Notes: a model not told the origin generated them from the letters alone. A stretch of DNA of 64,000 nucleotides from Polymorphobacter megasporae (GCF_018982885.2 NZ_CP081848.1:2604001-2668000); one strand, 5' to 3'; counted from the first letter of the stretch, positions 1 to 9,647 are shown. Translations and numbers: made by a program.

Positions 1-1427
1 TCCTGCTCGCGCTCGCCGCGTGCAAGGTCGGCCCCAACTACGTCCACCCTGAAGCGATCTCGAGCACCGCGCCGCCGTTTATCGGCAGCACGACGGCGGC
101 GGTGTCGAGCACCGACCAGCCCGACGGCGACTGGTGGCGGCTGTATCAGGATTCGGTCCTCGACGGCCTCGTCGCCGACGCGCTGCGTGCGAACAAGGAC
201 ATCGCGGTCGCCACCGCCAACCTCGACAAGGCGCGATCGGCACTGCGCGCGGTCCGTGGCGACCGCTTCCCGACCGCCAGCCTCGACGCGCAAGGCGGCT
301 ACCAGCGTCTCCCCGCGAGCCAGACATTGCCGGGCAGCAGCCGCAGCGGCAGCACCGTCGATGGCGGCTTCAGCGTCGCCTACGAGGTCGACCTGTTCGG
401 GCGTATCGCGCGCGGCGTCGAGGCAGCGCGCGGCGATGTCGCCGCCGCCGACGCCGACCGTGACGCCGTCCGTGTCGCCATCGTCGCCGAGACCGCGCGC
501 GCCTATGCCGACCTCGGCTCGCTCGCCGAGCGCATCCGAGTCGCCAAGCGCACCGTCGAGCTCGTCGACCAGAGCGTCCAGCTGACCGCGAAGCGCTATG
601 AGGCCGGGCGCGCCACCCGGCTCGATACCTCGCGCGCCGCAACCCTCCGCGACCAGGTCCGCGCCACCGTCCCGCCGCTCGAAGCCGAGCGCGAGGCGGC
701 GCTGTTCAGCCTCGCGACGCTGACCGGGCGCACCCCGCGCGACCTGCCCGCCACGGTCGGCACGACCGCCGCCATCCTCCGCCTCGACCGCCCGCTCCCC
801 GTCGGCGACGGCCGCGCCCTGCTCGCGCGCCGCCCCGACGTCCGCGCCGCCGAGCGCCGCCTCGCCGCCCAGACCGCGCGGATCGGGGTCGCCACCGCCG
901 ACCTCTACCCGACGATCACGCTCGGCGGCTCGGCCGGGTCGACCAGCACCGGCCTCGGCAACGCGCTGACCGGCAGCGCCTTCCGCTTTTTCACCGGTGG
1001 GCTGCTGTCGTGGAACTTCCTCAACCAGGAGACCGCCCGCGCGCGCATCGCCGGCGCCCGCGCCGACACCGCGGGGGCGCTCGCGACCTTCGACAAGACC
1101 GTGCTGCAGGCGTTGCAGGAGACCGAGACCGCGCTGTCGGCGTTCACCCACGAGCTGGATCGGCGGCAGGCGCTTGCCGATGCGCGGACCGAGGCGGCGA
1201 CCGCGGTTCGCATCGTCCGCGCCCAGCTCCGCGAAGGCCGCGTCGACTCGCTCAGCCTGATCGATGCCGAGCGCACCTTTTCCGACACCGAGGCGGCACT
1301 GGCCGCGTCCGACGCCCGCGTCGTTACCGCGCAGGTCGACCTATTCCGCGCGCTCGGCGGGGGCTGGCAGCAGGATGCCCATACGCGTGTGACGCGAGGC
1401 GAAGTCTCGGATCGCGTCGGATCATGA
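1..1427 (+). CDS. RND efflux outer-membrane lipoprotein, NodT family (5' truncated by window)
   Basis: Outer-membrane channel of a tripartite RND-type efflux pump; exports small molecules through a trimeric TolC-like barrel. The reading frame is open from base 3, beginning inside a lipoprotein signal peptide: LLALAAC, with the lipidated Cys at 21-23, so only a few N-terminal residues are missing. The two repeated OEP halves are visible: an Ala/Arg/Glu-rich helical region with beta strands (AYEVDLFGRIARGVEA) and a second copy (FRFFTGGLLSWNFLNQ). ARRPDVRAAERRLAAQTARIG is the typical NodT signature, about residues 280-300. The partner periplasmic and inner-membrane pump genes should lie upstream, outside the window. 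No terminator is obvious after the TGA. Confidence 0.92.
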   Translation, partial: LLALAACKVGPNYVHPEAISSTAPPFIGSTTAAVSSTDQPDGDWWRLYQDSVLDGLVADALRANKDIAVATANLDKARSALRAVRGDRFPTASLDAQGGYQRLPASQTLPGSSRSGSTVDGGFSVAYEVDLFGRIARGVEAARGDVAAADADRDAVRVAIVAETARAYADLGSLAERIRVAKRTVELVDQSVQLTAKRYEAGRATRLDTSRAATLRDQVRATVPPLEAEREAALFSLATLTGRTPRDLPATVGTTAAILRLDRPLPVGDGRALLARRPDVRAAERRLAAQTARIGVATADLYPTITLGGSAGSTSTGLGNALTGSAFRFFTGGLLSWNFLNQETARARIAGARADTAGALATFDKTVLQALQETETALSAFTHELDRRQALADARTEAATAVRIVRAQLREGRVDSLSLIDAERTFSDTEAALAASDARVVTAQVDLFRALGGGWQQDAHTRVTRGEVSDRVGS

Positions 1428-1609
1428 CGCACTCGCAGTACAGTCGCTCTCCGTAATTTCGTAGTCAGCCTTGCTCATCCGTTTCGTAATCTAACGGGAA
1501 GAAGGAATTTGTGGCTTAGACCGCTGAACGCGCGGTGGCCTGACCCACGAGTAACCCAAATCGGCTGGACTTCGAACGTTACAGGCACCGCGTAATTCGC
1601 TCGCGGCAG

Positions 1610-2116
1610 ATGCATGCGCAGGATAATTCCATGGTACAAGTTTCGAAGGTTCTGAGCTGGCCGGTTGTCGCTCTGCTCGCCGTGACATGCACCGGGACGC
1701 TGTCAGCGCAAACGACGCCCGGCGACCCTAGTTTTGAGAGCGTCGGCGACGATCGACGCGCGATCCAGACACTGCTCGACACCTATACCAAGGCGGTGAG
1801 CACGAAAGACCAGGCGCTGTTCGAGACACTGCTACTCAATAAAGCGATATCCTTCTCCGATGCGGACAGCGCGGTGCGGCGCGGCTCGGTCGATGGCGGA
1901 ACGCATAATTACGGAGCGTTCCGAAAGGGCGTGTTCGAAGGCGCCCCGTTCCGGCAGGCGTTCAAGGACGTCAAGATTTTGCAGGCCGGCCCGCTGGCGC
2001 AGGTTTCGCTGGTCTTCGTCAATACCGACGCAGCCGGGAGTACATCGGGCTGGAAGACGCTGCAGTTGCTTAAGGTCGGCGGCCGATGGAAGATCGCGAG
2101 CGAATTTTATACGTGA
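1610..2116 (+). CDS. exported NTF2-like / SnoaL-like protein
   Basis: Small (168 aa) secreted protein with a cone-shaped NTF2-like fold; function unknown. An N-terminal signal peptide is visible (SWPVVALLAVTCTGTLSAQ, cleavage expected after SAQ). The mature part has the fold's usual pattern: a helix with DDRRAIQTLLDTYTKAVSTKD, then a terminal strand pair ending GWKTLQLLKVGGRWKIASEFY. Proteins of this class are putative lumazine-binding or DUF4440-like and often act on or bind small ligands, but no catalytic residues can be assigned. The start may be the internal ATG at 1631 (MVQVSKV), which gives a more normal signal peptide. It stands alone between the efflux gene and the esterase. Confidence 0.7.
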   Translation: MHAQDNSMVQVSKVLSWPVVALLAVTCTGTLSAQTTPGDPSFESVGDDRRAIQTLLDTYTKAVSTKDQALFETLLLNKAISFSDADSAVRRGSVDGGTHNYGAFRKGVFEGAPFRQAFKDVKILQAGPLAQVSLVFVNTDAAGSTSGWKTLQLLKVGGRWKIASEFYT

Positions 2117-2228
2117 TCTTGACCGCACGTCGCTAACAGCTGCGAATGGGGAAGGGGCCTGAGCGCATCGCAGCGCTTGTCCCTCCCGTCACTGCCGTGG
2201 TGGATGGAAATCGCGGCGCGATGACCGC

Positions 2229-3656
2229 TTACTTGCGATGCGGCGCGGCTTGTGTGCTCCACGGGTCGCGTTCCGCCTTTGCCGTGCCGTCAGCGGTAAA
2301 GTCCATCAGATCGTTGCTGGCGCGCGCATAGCGGGGCCACTTCAGCAGTCCAGCACCGTTCGGGTTGCCGGTTTTGGCGAAATTGACAAGATAGCTGCTG
2401 ATCGTCCGGCCCATGGCAACGTCCTTCGGTGTGGTTTTGTCGCCGTATTTGATTGCGGTGGTGTCGAAGAAAAACGGGATATCGGTAGCATGCTGCGCAC
2501 CTGGCTGGCCGACTGACTCGGCGACGTAGGAGAAGCGATACTCCCAGACCGGGACGCCTTGGTCCGCGAGAATGGCGGCGGCGTCGCGGGCACCGGCAAT
2601 CATGAAGCCGTCCTTGCCGCCCATGTCGGCGCTCGTGGCCCCGATCACCATCGGGATTTTGGCAAAACGACCGGCGGCGTAAGCCGCGCCGTTGTCGGTG
2701 ATCACCGTGCCGTCGATGACCGGGCCGCTGAAGGTCGGCGGGCCGGGCTGGGGACGGAACAACTGCATCATGCTGAGCCCATCGGTTACCTGCTCGGCAG
2801 TCAGCGCGCGCAGGGCGTCGAGCGCGTTGCCTGCGGTGGGATCGATGTTTTGCGACTTTGCAAAGTCGATGCCGATCTGCTCGGCGGAGCCGAGCGTCTT
2901 GGCTGGATCGGAGCGACCGTTGCCGCCCGACATGACCACCGCTTTCTGGAACAGGCCGATCGCGAGCGGCGAAGTCATGAGCGCATGGATCGACATCCCC
3001 CCGGCACTCTCGCCGACGATCGTCACGTTTGCCGGGTCGCCACCGAAGGCCGCGATGTTGCGCCGGACCCATTCGAGCGCCGCGATCTGATCCATGGTCC
3101 CGTAATTCGCGAGGCGTCCGTGGTCGGGGTCGGCTTTGGTCAGCTGCGGTAAGGCAAAGGTGCCGAAGCGCCCGACGCGGTAGTTGAAGCTCATGAACAA
3201 CACGCCCTGCCTGGCGATGTTGGCCCCCGAATAGGTCGGCGGCGACGCTCCGCCGTTGACGAAGCCGCCGCCGTATATCCAGACCATTACCGGTAGTTTG
3301 CCGGTGGCCGCGGCGGGCCGCCAGACGTTCGCGTACAGGCAGTCCTCCGCCGGCCGCGTGCCGAGGGGCGCGGCGTCGCTGGGGAACGGCAGCTGCATGC
3401 AGTCGTGCGCATAAGCGGTCGCATCGTGCACGCCGCGCCACGCTTTAACAGACTGTGGAGCACGCCACCGCAGGGCTCCGATCGGAGGCGCGGCGAACGG
3501 AATGCCTTTCCAGCTGGCGACCCCGTCAGCCACCGCGCCGCGCACGTCTCCGCTGTTGGTCGTTGCAAGAGCAGTATCGCTGGTCTCGGCGTCGGCTATC
3601 GCCGGAAAGGCGAGCGCGAGCGCCGACATCAGGACGATCAGGCCTTGTGATTTCAT
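2229..3656 (-). CDS. secreted type-B carboxylesterase
   Basis: Alpha/beta-hydrolase of the cholinesterase/para-nitrobenzyl esterase family, hydrolysing carboxylic esters; likely periplasmic. 475 aa from the ATG at 3656, which has a GGAG upstream; the frame stays open further upstream without a better start. Visible: signal peptide (MKSQGLIVLMSALALAFPAIADA), the EDCLYANVW family signature, the oxyanion-hole stretch VWIYGGGFVNGG and the nucleophile elbow GESAGG with Ser at about residue 217. A C-terminal QHATDIPFFFD stretch matches the region carrying the catalytic His. Divergent from the aldehyde dehydrogenase across a 296-base spacer with two palindromes, so it may perform the first hydrolysis for the adjoining catabolic island; that link is inference. 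Confidence 0.9.
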   Translation of the reverse strand: MKSQGLIVLMSALALAFPAIADAETSDTALATTNSGDVRGAVADGVASWKGIPFAAPPIGALRWRAPQSVKAWRGVHDATAYAHDCMQLPFPSDAAPLGTRPAEDCLYANVWRPAAATGKLPVMVWIYGGGFVNGGASPPTYSGANIARQGVLFMSFNYRVGRFGTFALPQLTKADPDHGRLANYGTMDQIAALEWVRRNIAAFGGDPANVTIVGESAGGMSIHALMTSPLAIGLFQKAVVMSGGNGRSDPAKTLGSAEQIGIDFAKSQNIDPTAGNALDALRALTAEQVTDGLSMMQLFRPQPGPPTFSGPVIDGTVITDNGAAYAAGRFAKIPMVIGATSADMGGKDGFMIAGARDAAAILADQGVPVWEYRFSYVAESVGQPGAQHATDIPFFFDTTAIKYGDKTTPKDVAMGRTISSYLVNFAKTGNPNGAGLLKWPRYARASNDLMDFTADGTAKAERDPWSTQAAPHRK

Positions 3657-3952
3657 GTCCGACGTCTCCGGAATAACGCGCGAGGATAGCGACGCGACAC
3701 AGTACCATTCTCGATCTGAGAATTTGCTGCAAATGCGACGTGTCAGGGCGAACGCAGGCGCCGACCCGCGCCACATTGCCTTCTCGATATCGCTGCCGAA
3801 AAAGTCGCACGGCGAGCAAAAGCGTGGCCAAAAGATTGTCGCGTCGATCGATCGGCGCTTCACTGTGAAGGTCCAACAATGGCGGTCGTCGCGTCGTTAT
3901 CCGATCGCGGGACGTGTTGTCGCCGCGCACCATCCACGTCAAAGGCACCAGT
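3657..3952. promoter_or_regulatory. divergent control region with two palindromes
   Basis: Spacer between the divergent esterase and aldehyde dehydrogenase genes. Two inverted repeats stand out: ATTCTC-gatct-GAGAAT at 3707-3723 and the perfect 13-mer CTTCACTGTGAAG at 3858-3870. Both are candidate operators. The second resembles the island operator (TCAC...GTGA) but has a one-base instead of a three-base centre, so it may belong to another regulator. No open reading frame of interest is seen here. Confidence 0.5.
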
Positions 3953-5419
3953 ATGACCGAGATCGTAACCAGCCTGATCGACGGCGTGGCAGTCGGTGGC
4001 ACAGATGGGACGCTGTTGCCGGCGCTCAATCCGACTACAGAGGAACTGCTTTGCCAGTTACGCGAGGCTGACGCGGACGAGGTCGGGCAGGCGGCCGATG
4101 CGGCGCGCGCGGCGTTCGCGGGCTGGGCGGGGCTCGCGACCGACCGGCGCAACGATGTGCTTTATGCCATCCACGACACGTTGCTCGCGCATGCCGACGA
4201 GCTGGCGACGCTGGAGGCGCGCACCACCGGGCTGACGCTCACCAGCGTGCGCGGGCATGTCGCGCGGGCGGCGGCCAATTTCCGCTCGTTCGCCGAGATC
4301 GCGAGCGGGCTCGCCGGCGAAACCTATTCGCAGAATGCCGATTATCTAACTTATGTGACGCGCGAGCCCAAGGGCGTCGCCGCGCTGATCGCGCCGTGGA
4401 ACGCGCCGCTCGCGCTCGCCTCGATGCGCGTCGCGACGTGCATCGCGTTCGGCAATACCTGCGTGCTCAAGCCGTCCGAGTACACGCCGCAATCGGTCCA
4501 TCGCATGGTCGAGCTGATGCACGCGGCGGGGCTGCCGAAGGGCGTCGTCAACGTCGTCAACGGGCGCGGGCACATCACCGGCGAGGCGCTGATCGCGCAC
4601 AAGCAGATCGACATGGTCGGCTTCACAGGCGGCAGCGAAACCGGTCGCGCGATCATGGCGACCGCCGCGCGCAACCTGACGCCGACGATCCTCGAACTCG
4701 GCGGCAAGTCGGCGGCGATCATCGCGGGCGACGCCGATATCGAACGGGCAATCGATGGCGCACTGCTCGGCATCTACAGCAGCAACGGGCAACAGTGCCT
4801 CGGCGGGTCGCGCATCCTCGTCCATCGCTCGATCGCCGATCGCTTCATCGCGCGCTTCGTCGAGCGGACGAAGGGGATTCGCATCGGCGACCCGCTCGCG
4901 GCGACGACCGAGATGGGGCCGATCCTGTTCGGGCGCCACCGCGACCGCATCCTGTCATACATCGACATCGCGAAGGCCGAAGGGGCCGAACTGCTGACCG
5001 GTGGCGGACGCCCTGCCGGGCTCGATCGCGGCTTCTTCGTCGAACCGATCGCGGTGCTGGCCAAGTCGAACGCTACGCGGGTGTGCCAGGAGGAGATCTT
5101 TGGCCCGTTCGCGACGATCCTCGTGTTCGACGAGATCGACGAGGCGATCGCGATCGCCAACGCGTCCGACTTCGGGCTGGTCGCCTATGTCTGGACGACG
5201 AGCCTTGCGACTGCGATGCGGTGCAGCCGGACCATTCGTGCCGGCACGATCTGGATCAATACACCGATGATGCGCGAGCTGCGCGCACCGTTCGGCGGTT
5301 ACAAGGAGTCGGGCATCGGTCGCGACGGCGCGACGAGCAGCGCCGATTTCTTCACCGAACTCAAGACGACCAGCATTCCGGTCGGCGATATCGCGATGGC
5401 GCGGATGGGCCTCGCCTAG
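3953..5419 (+). CDS. NAD(P)-dependent aldehyde dehydrogenase
   Basis: ALDH-superfamily enzyme oxidising an aldehyde to its acid. 488 aa from the ATG at 3953, which is preceded by AAAGG; an upstream in-frame ATG at 3914 has no ribosome site. Visible landmarks: coenzyme-binding APWNAPL region, CVLKPSEYTP, the Rossmann GFTGGSETGR, general-base Glu in LELGGKS (about residue 248) and nucleophile Cys in GQQCLGG (about residue 282), then QEEIFGP and the C-terminal PFGGYKESGIGRDG. All key residues are present. Substrate is not determinable. It converges on the TonB receptor and shares a bidirectional terminator with it. A plausible partner is the TPP enzyme at 7.7-9.4 kb, since a keto-acid decarboxylase would produce an aldehyde (inference). 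Confidence 0.93.
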   Translation: MTEIVTSLIDGVAVGGTDGTLLPALNPTTEELLCQLREADADEVGQAADAARAAFAGWAGLATDRRNDVLYAIHDTLLAHADELATLEARTTGLTLTSVRGHVARAAANFRSFAEIASGLAGETYSQNADYLTYVTREPKGVAALIAPWNAPLALASMRVATCIAFGNTCVLKPSEYTPQSVHRMVELMHAAGLPKGVVNVVNGRGHITGEALIAHKQIDMVGFTGGSETGRAIMATAARNLTPTILELGGKSAAIIAGDADIERAIDGALLGIYSSNGQQCLGGSRILVHRSIADRFIARFVERTKGIRIGDPLAATTEMGPILFGRHRDRILSYIDIAKAEGAELLTGGGRPAGLDRGFFVEPIAVLAKSNATRVCQEEIFGPFATILVFDEIDEAIAIANASDFGLVAYVWTTSLATAMRCSRTIRAGTIWINTPMMRELRAPFGGYKESGIGRDGATSSADFFTELKTTSIPVGDIAMARMGLA

Positions 5420-5424
5420 GTCAC

Positions 5425-5458
5425 GACGCCCTGCCGGACTTGTGCCCGGCAGGGCGTC
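5425..5458. terminator. bidirectional hairpin terminator
   Basis: A perfect 13-bp stem, GACGCCCTGCCGG and its complement, with an 8-base loop lies between the convergent aldehyde dehydrogenase and TonB receptor. It is followed by TCTTG on one side only, so the U-tract is weak. Confidence 0.8.
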
Positions 5459-5464
5459 TTGACC

Positions 5465-7639
5465 TCAATACTGGTAGTTGATCGACACCTTGAAGGTGCG
5501 CGGGTCGCCGGGGCTCCGAATGCCGTATGCGCCGAGAACGTTGCCGTAGACGAGGTAGCGCTGGTCGAGCAGGTTCGCGAGCGACAGACGGAGATTGAGC
5601 CGCGTGTTGGCCGGCGCAATCCCGATATACGCATTGACCAAGCTGTACGACGGCATCAGCGTAATCGGCGCGTCGTTCGCGGCGAGATACTTCGAGTCCA
5701 TGAACGAATAGTCTGCGCCAAGCTCGATCTTGCCACGCTTGATCGGGATGGCACCGGTGAAACCCGCCGCCGCCTGAAGGTGCGGCACGTTCGGAATGTA
5801 GCGTGCGCGCGAGGTGGCCGCCGCCGACGCGGGATTGAGCGACAGATATTTGTCGTCGTTGTACGAAGCGTTGGCGAACAGCGTCAGGCCCTCGACCGGG
5901 GTCAGCGAGAACTCACCCTCGACGCCCTGGACCCGCGCCGTGCCGGCATTCTGCGTCAGCGACGAACCGGCGACGACGACGTTGGTCTGGATATTCGAGA
6001 AATCGTTGCGGAACAGCGCGAGGTTGAAGCGGCCCTTGCGGTCGAGAAACTGCGTCTTCAGCCCGGCCTCATACGCCCAGACCGTCTGCGGATCGAAGCC
6101 GGTCTGGTACGACGCGGCATTGACCACCGCGAGATAGTTGAACCCGCCCGCCTGAAACCCGCGCGAGGCGCTGGCATAAGCGAGGATCGTCGGCGTGATC
6201 TGATAATTGACGCCGAGCTTCGGCGTCCATGCCTTCGCCGGACGCTTCGCGTTGATCTGCGCATAGGTCGTGGCGGTGAGCCCGGCCTGCGTCTGGCCAA
6301 GCACCGACTTGGTTTCGTCGGTGTAGCGCACGCCCCCGACGATCGAGAGCTGGTCGGTCAATTTGTAGGTCAGCTGGCCGAACGCGGCATAGCTGTCGGT
6401 CGTCATGTGCACGAGCTGGGGCAGGGTGTTGTAGATCGACAGCAGCAGGTCCTGACGGCTCTGCTCGCCCTTCTCGTGGAAGTAATAAAGGCCGCCGATA
6501 TAATCGAGCTTGCCGCCGAACGCGTCGCCGACGATCTGCAGCTCTTCCGAGATCTGCGTCTGCGACGAGTGCGAGGTCAGCCGGTCGAAGCCGAGCAAAT
6601 AGTTGCCCGGGCCGTTGTTCGGGCGGCCCGCCGTCGTGTCGGCGAGAATGTCCTGGCTGCCGCCGATGACCCCGGTGATCGACTTGATCTTGGCGTTGTC
6701 GGTCAGCGCATAACCGAGCGTGACGCTGCCGCCATAGGTGGTCGAGCCGCCATAGCCCTTGATCGGGCTGAGATAATCGTACGGGTTGCTGGTTGCGGGC
6801 TGGAGCGTCACCGGGCTGGTGGCGAGGCCGATCGACCCATCATTGCGGGCGTGGGTGTAGAAGCCCGACGCGTAGAGTTCGAAGGGCCCGGTGCCGATGT
6901 AGTTGAACGCCGCCCGCCCGCCATATTCCTCACGGTCGCCGTAATGCCGGTCGTTGAGCGCCGGTGCGTTCGAGAAGCCGTCGCGGCGATAGTAGTTGCC
7001 GCCGACCAGCGCCGCCCAATTGTCAGAAAGCGGTGTCGAGATGGTGCCCTTGAGGCGGACCATGTCATACTCGCCGGCCTCGGCATCGAAGCTGCCGAAC
7101 GGCGTCGCGCTCGGCTTTTTGGTGATGTACTTGATCGCACCGACGAGCGTGTTGCGGCCATAAAGCGTGCCCTGCGGCCCGCGCAGCACTTCGATCCGCT
7201 CGAGATCGGCGAGATCGACGTTGGCTCCGGTCAGCCGCGAGAAATACAGGTCGTCGACGTACAGGCCGACCGCCGACTCGTAGCCGACCCACGTGCCCGC
7301 GTTCTGCCCGGCGCCGCGCATGAAGATCGTCAGCGTGGTCGGGTCGACGGTGCCCTGCGCGACGCTGAGGCTCGGCACGAAGCGCTGCAGGTCGGCGGTG
7401 CGATTGATCTGCAGGTCCTTGAGCGCGGTCGTGGGAAAGGCGCTGACCGAAATCGGGGTCTTTTGCAGCGAGCCCGAGCGGCGCTCGGCGGTGACGATGA
7501 TATCGCCTTCGGGGACGGTCGCGTCGGCGATCATAGTCGGGGCATCGGCGGCACGAACTGCGGCCGGTGCGTCCTGCGCCGACACGGCTATGGGGCAGAT
7601 GATAGCCGCCGTCGCGAGCAGGCCAAATAAAACGCGCAT
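5465..7639 (-). CDS. TonB-dependent outer-membrane receptor 1
   Basis: Outer-membrane gated barrel for TonB-energised uptake; 724 aa. The start at 7639 (MRVLFGLL) is chosen over 7657 because AAAGGAG lies six bases before it. Signal peptide ends near VSAQ. The plug domain begins with the TonB-box-like GDIIVTAERR, followed by QKTPISVSAF, IFMRGAGQ, VGLYVDDLYF and VEVLRGPQGTLYGRNT-type signatures (here IEVLRGPQGTLYGRNT). The barrel ends in the usual aromatic residue: ...KVSINYQY. It is the last gene of the minus-strand island run and probably imports the island's substrate. No N-terminal signalling (FecR-interacting) extension is seen, so it is not a surface-signalling transducer. Confidence 0.93.
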   Translation of the reverse strand: MRVLFGLLATAAIICPIAVSAQDAPAAVRAADAPTMIADATVPEGDIIVTAERRSGSLQKTPISVSAFPTTALKDLQINRTADLQRFVPSLSVAQGTVDPTTLTIFMRGAGQNAGTWVGYESAVGLYVDDLYFSRLTGANVDLADLERIEVLRGPQGTLYGRNTLVGAIKYITKKPSATPFGSFDAEAGEYDMVRLKGTISTPLSDNWAALVGGNYYRRDGFSNAPALNDRHYGDREEYGGRAAFNYIGTGPFELYASGFYTHARNDGSIGLATSPVTLQPATSNPYDYLSPIKGYGGSTTYGGSVTLGYALTDNAKIKSITGVIGGSQDILADTTAGRPNNGPGNYLLGFDRLTSHSSQTQISEELQIVGDAFGGKLDYIGGLYYFHEKGEQSRQDLLLSIYNTLPQLVHMTTDSYAAFGQLTYKLTDQLSIVGGVRYTDETKSVLGQTQAGLTATTYAQINAKRPAKAWTPKLGVNYQITPTILAYASASRGFQAGGFNYLAVVNAASYQTGFDPQTVWAYEAGLKTQFLDRKGRFNLALFRNDFSNIQTNVVVAGSSLTQNAGTARVQGVEGEFSLTPVEGLTLFANASYNDDKYLSLNPASAAATSRARYIPNVPHLQAAAGFTGAIPIKRGKIELGADYSFMDSKYLAANDAPITLMPSYSLVNAYIGIAPANTRLNLRLSLANLLDQRYLVYGNVLGAYGIRSPGDPRTFKVSINYQY

Positions 7640-7669
7640 GTGAAACTCCTTTGACATTGGCCTCCCCGC

Positions 7670-7686
7670 GTCCCGTCAGACGGGAC
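7670..7686. terminator. short perfect hairpin between TPP enzyme and receptor
   Basis: GTCCCGT-CAG-ACGGGAC is a perfect 7-bp stem with a three-base loop just after the stop of the TPP gene and about 30 bases ahead of the receptor start. It lacks a U-tract; it may attenuate or process the message between the two genes rather than end it. Confidence 0.4.
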
Positions 7687-7692
7687 ACCAGC

Positions 7693-9411
7693 TCACGTCT
7701 TTTTTGCGATGTCTTCGAACAGGATCATGCCGAGCAGCGGATCGGCCTTGCGCACCGCGCCGCCCATCGGGTCGACGTGGACGTCGATCAGGGTCGGTCC
7801 CGGCCGTGCGATAGCCGCCGCGATCGCGGCCTTGAGCGCGGGGCGATCGCTGACCGACTCCCCGGCGCAGCCGAACGCGCGGGCAATCGAGGCATAATCG
7901 GACGCGCCCAGCTCGGTATTGGTAGTGCGGCCGTAGCCGAGTTGCTGGCCGTGATATTCGGTACCCCATTTGCTGTCGTTGCTGACGACGACGATGAGGC
8001 GGAGCGCGGCGCGGCGGATCGTATCGAGTTCGGCAAGGAAGAACCCGATCGCGCCATCGCCGCTGACAAGGACGGTCGGTGCGGGTTCGCCGCCGCGATC
8101 GCGCGCGAGATCGGCTTCGCCCGCCGCCATGCCAACCGCGAGCGGAAAGCCCATGCCCATCGCACCGAGCGGGAGATGGTCGGCGTAGCTGCGCGGCTGG
8201 TGCAGGCGCAGCTTGGCGAAGGTGAAGTTGAGGATGTCCGCCCCGTCGCCGACCAGCAGCCGATCTTCGGGGAGCGCCGCATCGAGCGCGGCGCCGATCT
8301 CGATCTGGTGAATAGCTGGCTCGGCGCGGTCGACGAAGCTGTCGACCCGCGCCGCGCGTTCGGCGAGCGCGTGAGTCAGCCAGCTCGGGTAGCCACGATA
8401 GCCGTCGACGGCGAGGGTGTCGGCAATCGCGGTGACGGTATCGCCGATATGCGCGACGATCGGCAGTTCGACGGGGATGTTACGCCCGATCGCGCGGGCA
8501 TTGTCGTCGATATGGATGAAGCGCGCATCCGTGGCGAAGCGCGGTGCCTTGCCATAGCCGAACCACATCGACATTTCCGCGCCGACGATGATGACGAGAT
8601 CGGCCTGAGCGGCGGCGCGCTGTGCGTATGGCCACGGATAGCCAATCGGCGCGACTTCGGGAACGAGCCCGCGACCGAGGGCATTGCCGAGCACCGGAAC
8701 GCCGAGCGCCGCCAGCGCGCGAAGGCCGGGGCCGGCGTCGCCGCGAGCGGCACCACCATCGACGACGACGATGGGGCGGTCTGCAGCGGCGATCATGGCG
8801 ACCGCCTCGCTGATCTGTCCGGCGCGCGCTGGCGGCAGGGGCAGCGCCACCGGGGGCGCGGCGATCCGATCAGCGACGTCTTGCGTCATCATGTCCATCG
8901 GCAGGACGAGGAGCGCGGGGCCGGGGACGCCCTCGGTCGCAGCCTTGCACGCCGCGGCAAAATACTCCGCCAGCCGGTCGGCGGACGGGACGGTGCGGCT
9001 GAACTTGATCGCCGGCGCGGTCAGCTCATGGCGATCGACCGCATAGCTGATCGCCGGCTCGATCCAGCTGTCGGGAAAGCGCGTAGCGATGACGACGATT
9101 GGAGAATTCGCCTGCGCTGCGGTCATGATCGCGGTCAGCGCATTCTGTAGGCCCTGTTCGGCGACGATCAGCGCGATGCCGATCCGCCCGGTCCGCCGCG
9201 CATAACCGTCGGCCGCACCGACGGTGCCGCTCTCGTGCCGCCCGCCGATGATCGTCGCGCCGCCATCTTCGAGCGCCATCAACAGCGGGGCGTGCGTCGC
9301 CCCGGCGAGCGCGAAGACGGTCGCGGTACCCGTCGCGAGGATCGATCGCGCAAGAAGCTCGGCCGCGATCACCGGCTTGAGCGATCGTGGGTCAGGAGCG
9401 GTCGAGGGCAA
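7693..9411 (-). CDS. thiamine-diphosphate-dependent enzyme (acetolactate synthase / benzoylformate decarboxylase superfamily)
   Basis: ThDP enzyme with the three-domain architecture of the IlvB-like superfamily. The N-terminal PYR domain carries the ThDP-activating Glu in GRHESG (about residue 60), the middle domain has GGAARGDAGPGLRAL, and the C-terminal PP domain has the cofactor motif GDGAIGF...VVVSNDS. About 572 aa. The start is uncertain: a TTG at 9411 or a GTG at 9372; neither has a clear Shine-Dalgarno, and the frame runs open far upstream into shadow sequence. Unlike biosynthetic IlvB (also present, 48.1-49.9 kb) it has no small-subunit partner, so a catabolic 2-keto-acid decarboxylase or lyase role is likelier. 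It has its own operator (9524-9536) in a 236-base gap, suggesting separate transcription. Confidence 0.82.
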   Translation of the reverse strand: MPSTAPDPRSLKPVIAAELLARSILATGTATVFALAGATHAPLLMALEDGGATIIGGRHESGTVGAADGYARRTGRIGIALIVAEQGLQNALTAIMTAAQANSPIVVIATRFPDSWIEPAISYAVDRHELTAPAIKFSRTVPSADRLAEYFAAACKAATEGVPGPALLVLPMDMMTQDVADRIAAPPVALPLPPARAGQISEAVAMIAAADRPIVVVDGGAARGDAGPGLRALAALGVPVLGNALGRGLVPEVAPIGYPWPYAQRAAAQADLVIIVGAEMSMWFGYGKAPRFATDARFIHIDDNARAIGRNIPVELPIVAHIGDTVTAIADTLAVDGYRGYPSWLTHALAERAARVDSFVDRAEPAIHQIEIGAALDAALPEDRLLVGDGADILNFTFAKLRLHQPRSYADHLPLGAMGMGFPLAVGMAAGEADLARDRGGEPAPTVLVSGDGAIGFFLAELDTIRRAALRLIVVVSNDSKWGTEYHGQQLGYGRTTNTELGASDYASIARAFGCAGESVSDRPALKAAIAAAIARPGPTLIDVHVDPMGGAVRKADPLLGMILFEDIAKKT

Positions 9412-9523
9412 GAAGCAATCATGCGAAACTGAACCCCCATGCGACAGATTGTACGGTTGACGTCCGCTTCGAAGACAGGATCGATCAGCGATGTCTGACG
9501 CGCCAGTCTCGACACGGCTTTTC

Positions 9524-9536
9524 CTCACCTGGTGAA
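9524..9536. promoter_or_regulatory. island operator, site A
   Basis: CTCACCTGGTGAA contains the perfect 11-bp palindrome TCACC-T-GGTGA. It sits upstream of the TPP enzyme in the only sizeable gap of the minus-strand run and matches four other sites in the island. Confidence 0.6.
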
Positions 9537-9647
9537 TATCGGGCGTCGCAAAATCGTCATGCTGCGCGAACGGACGGAGCGTCCTGTCGCACCGCGATCG
9601 TGAGACCGATAACGTACAAAAGGAGTCGTCGCCAAGCGACGAGCAAA

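Noticed and set aside
5459-7630. Long open frame on the plus strand across TonB receptor 1
   Set aside because: It is the Arg/Val/Asp-rich antisense shadow of the receptor; long reverse frames are expected at this GC content and it has no domain signature or ribosome site.
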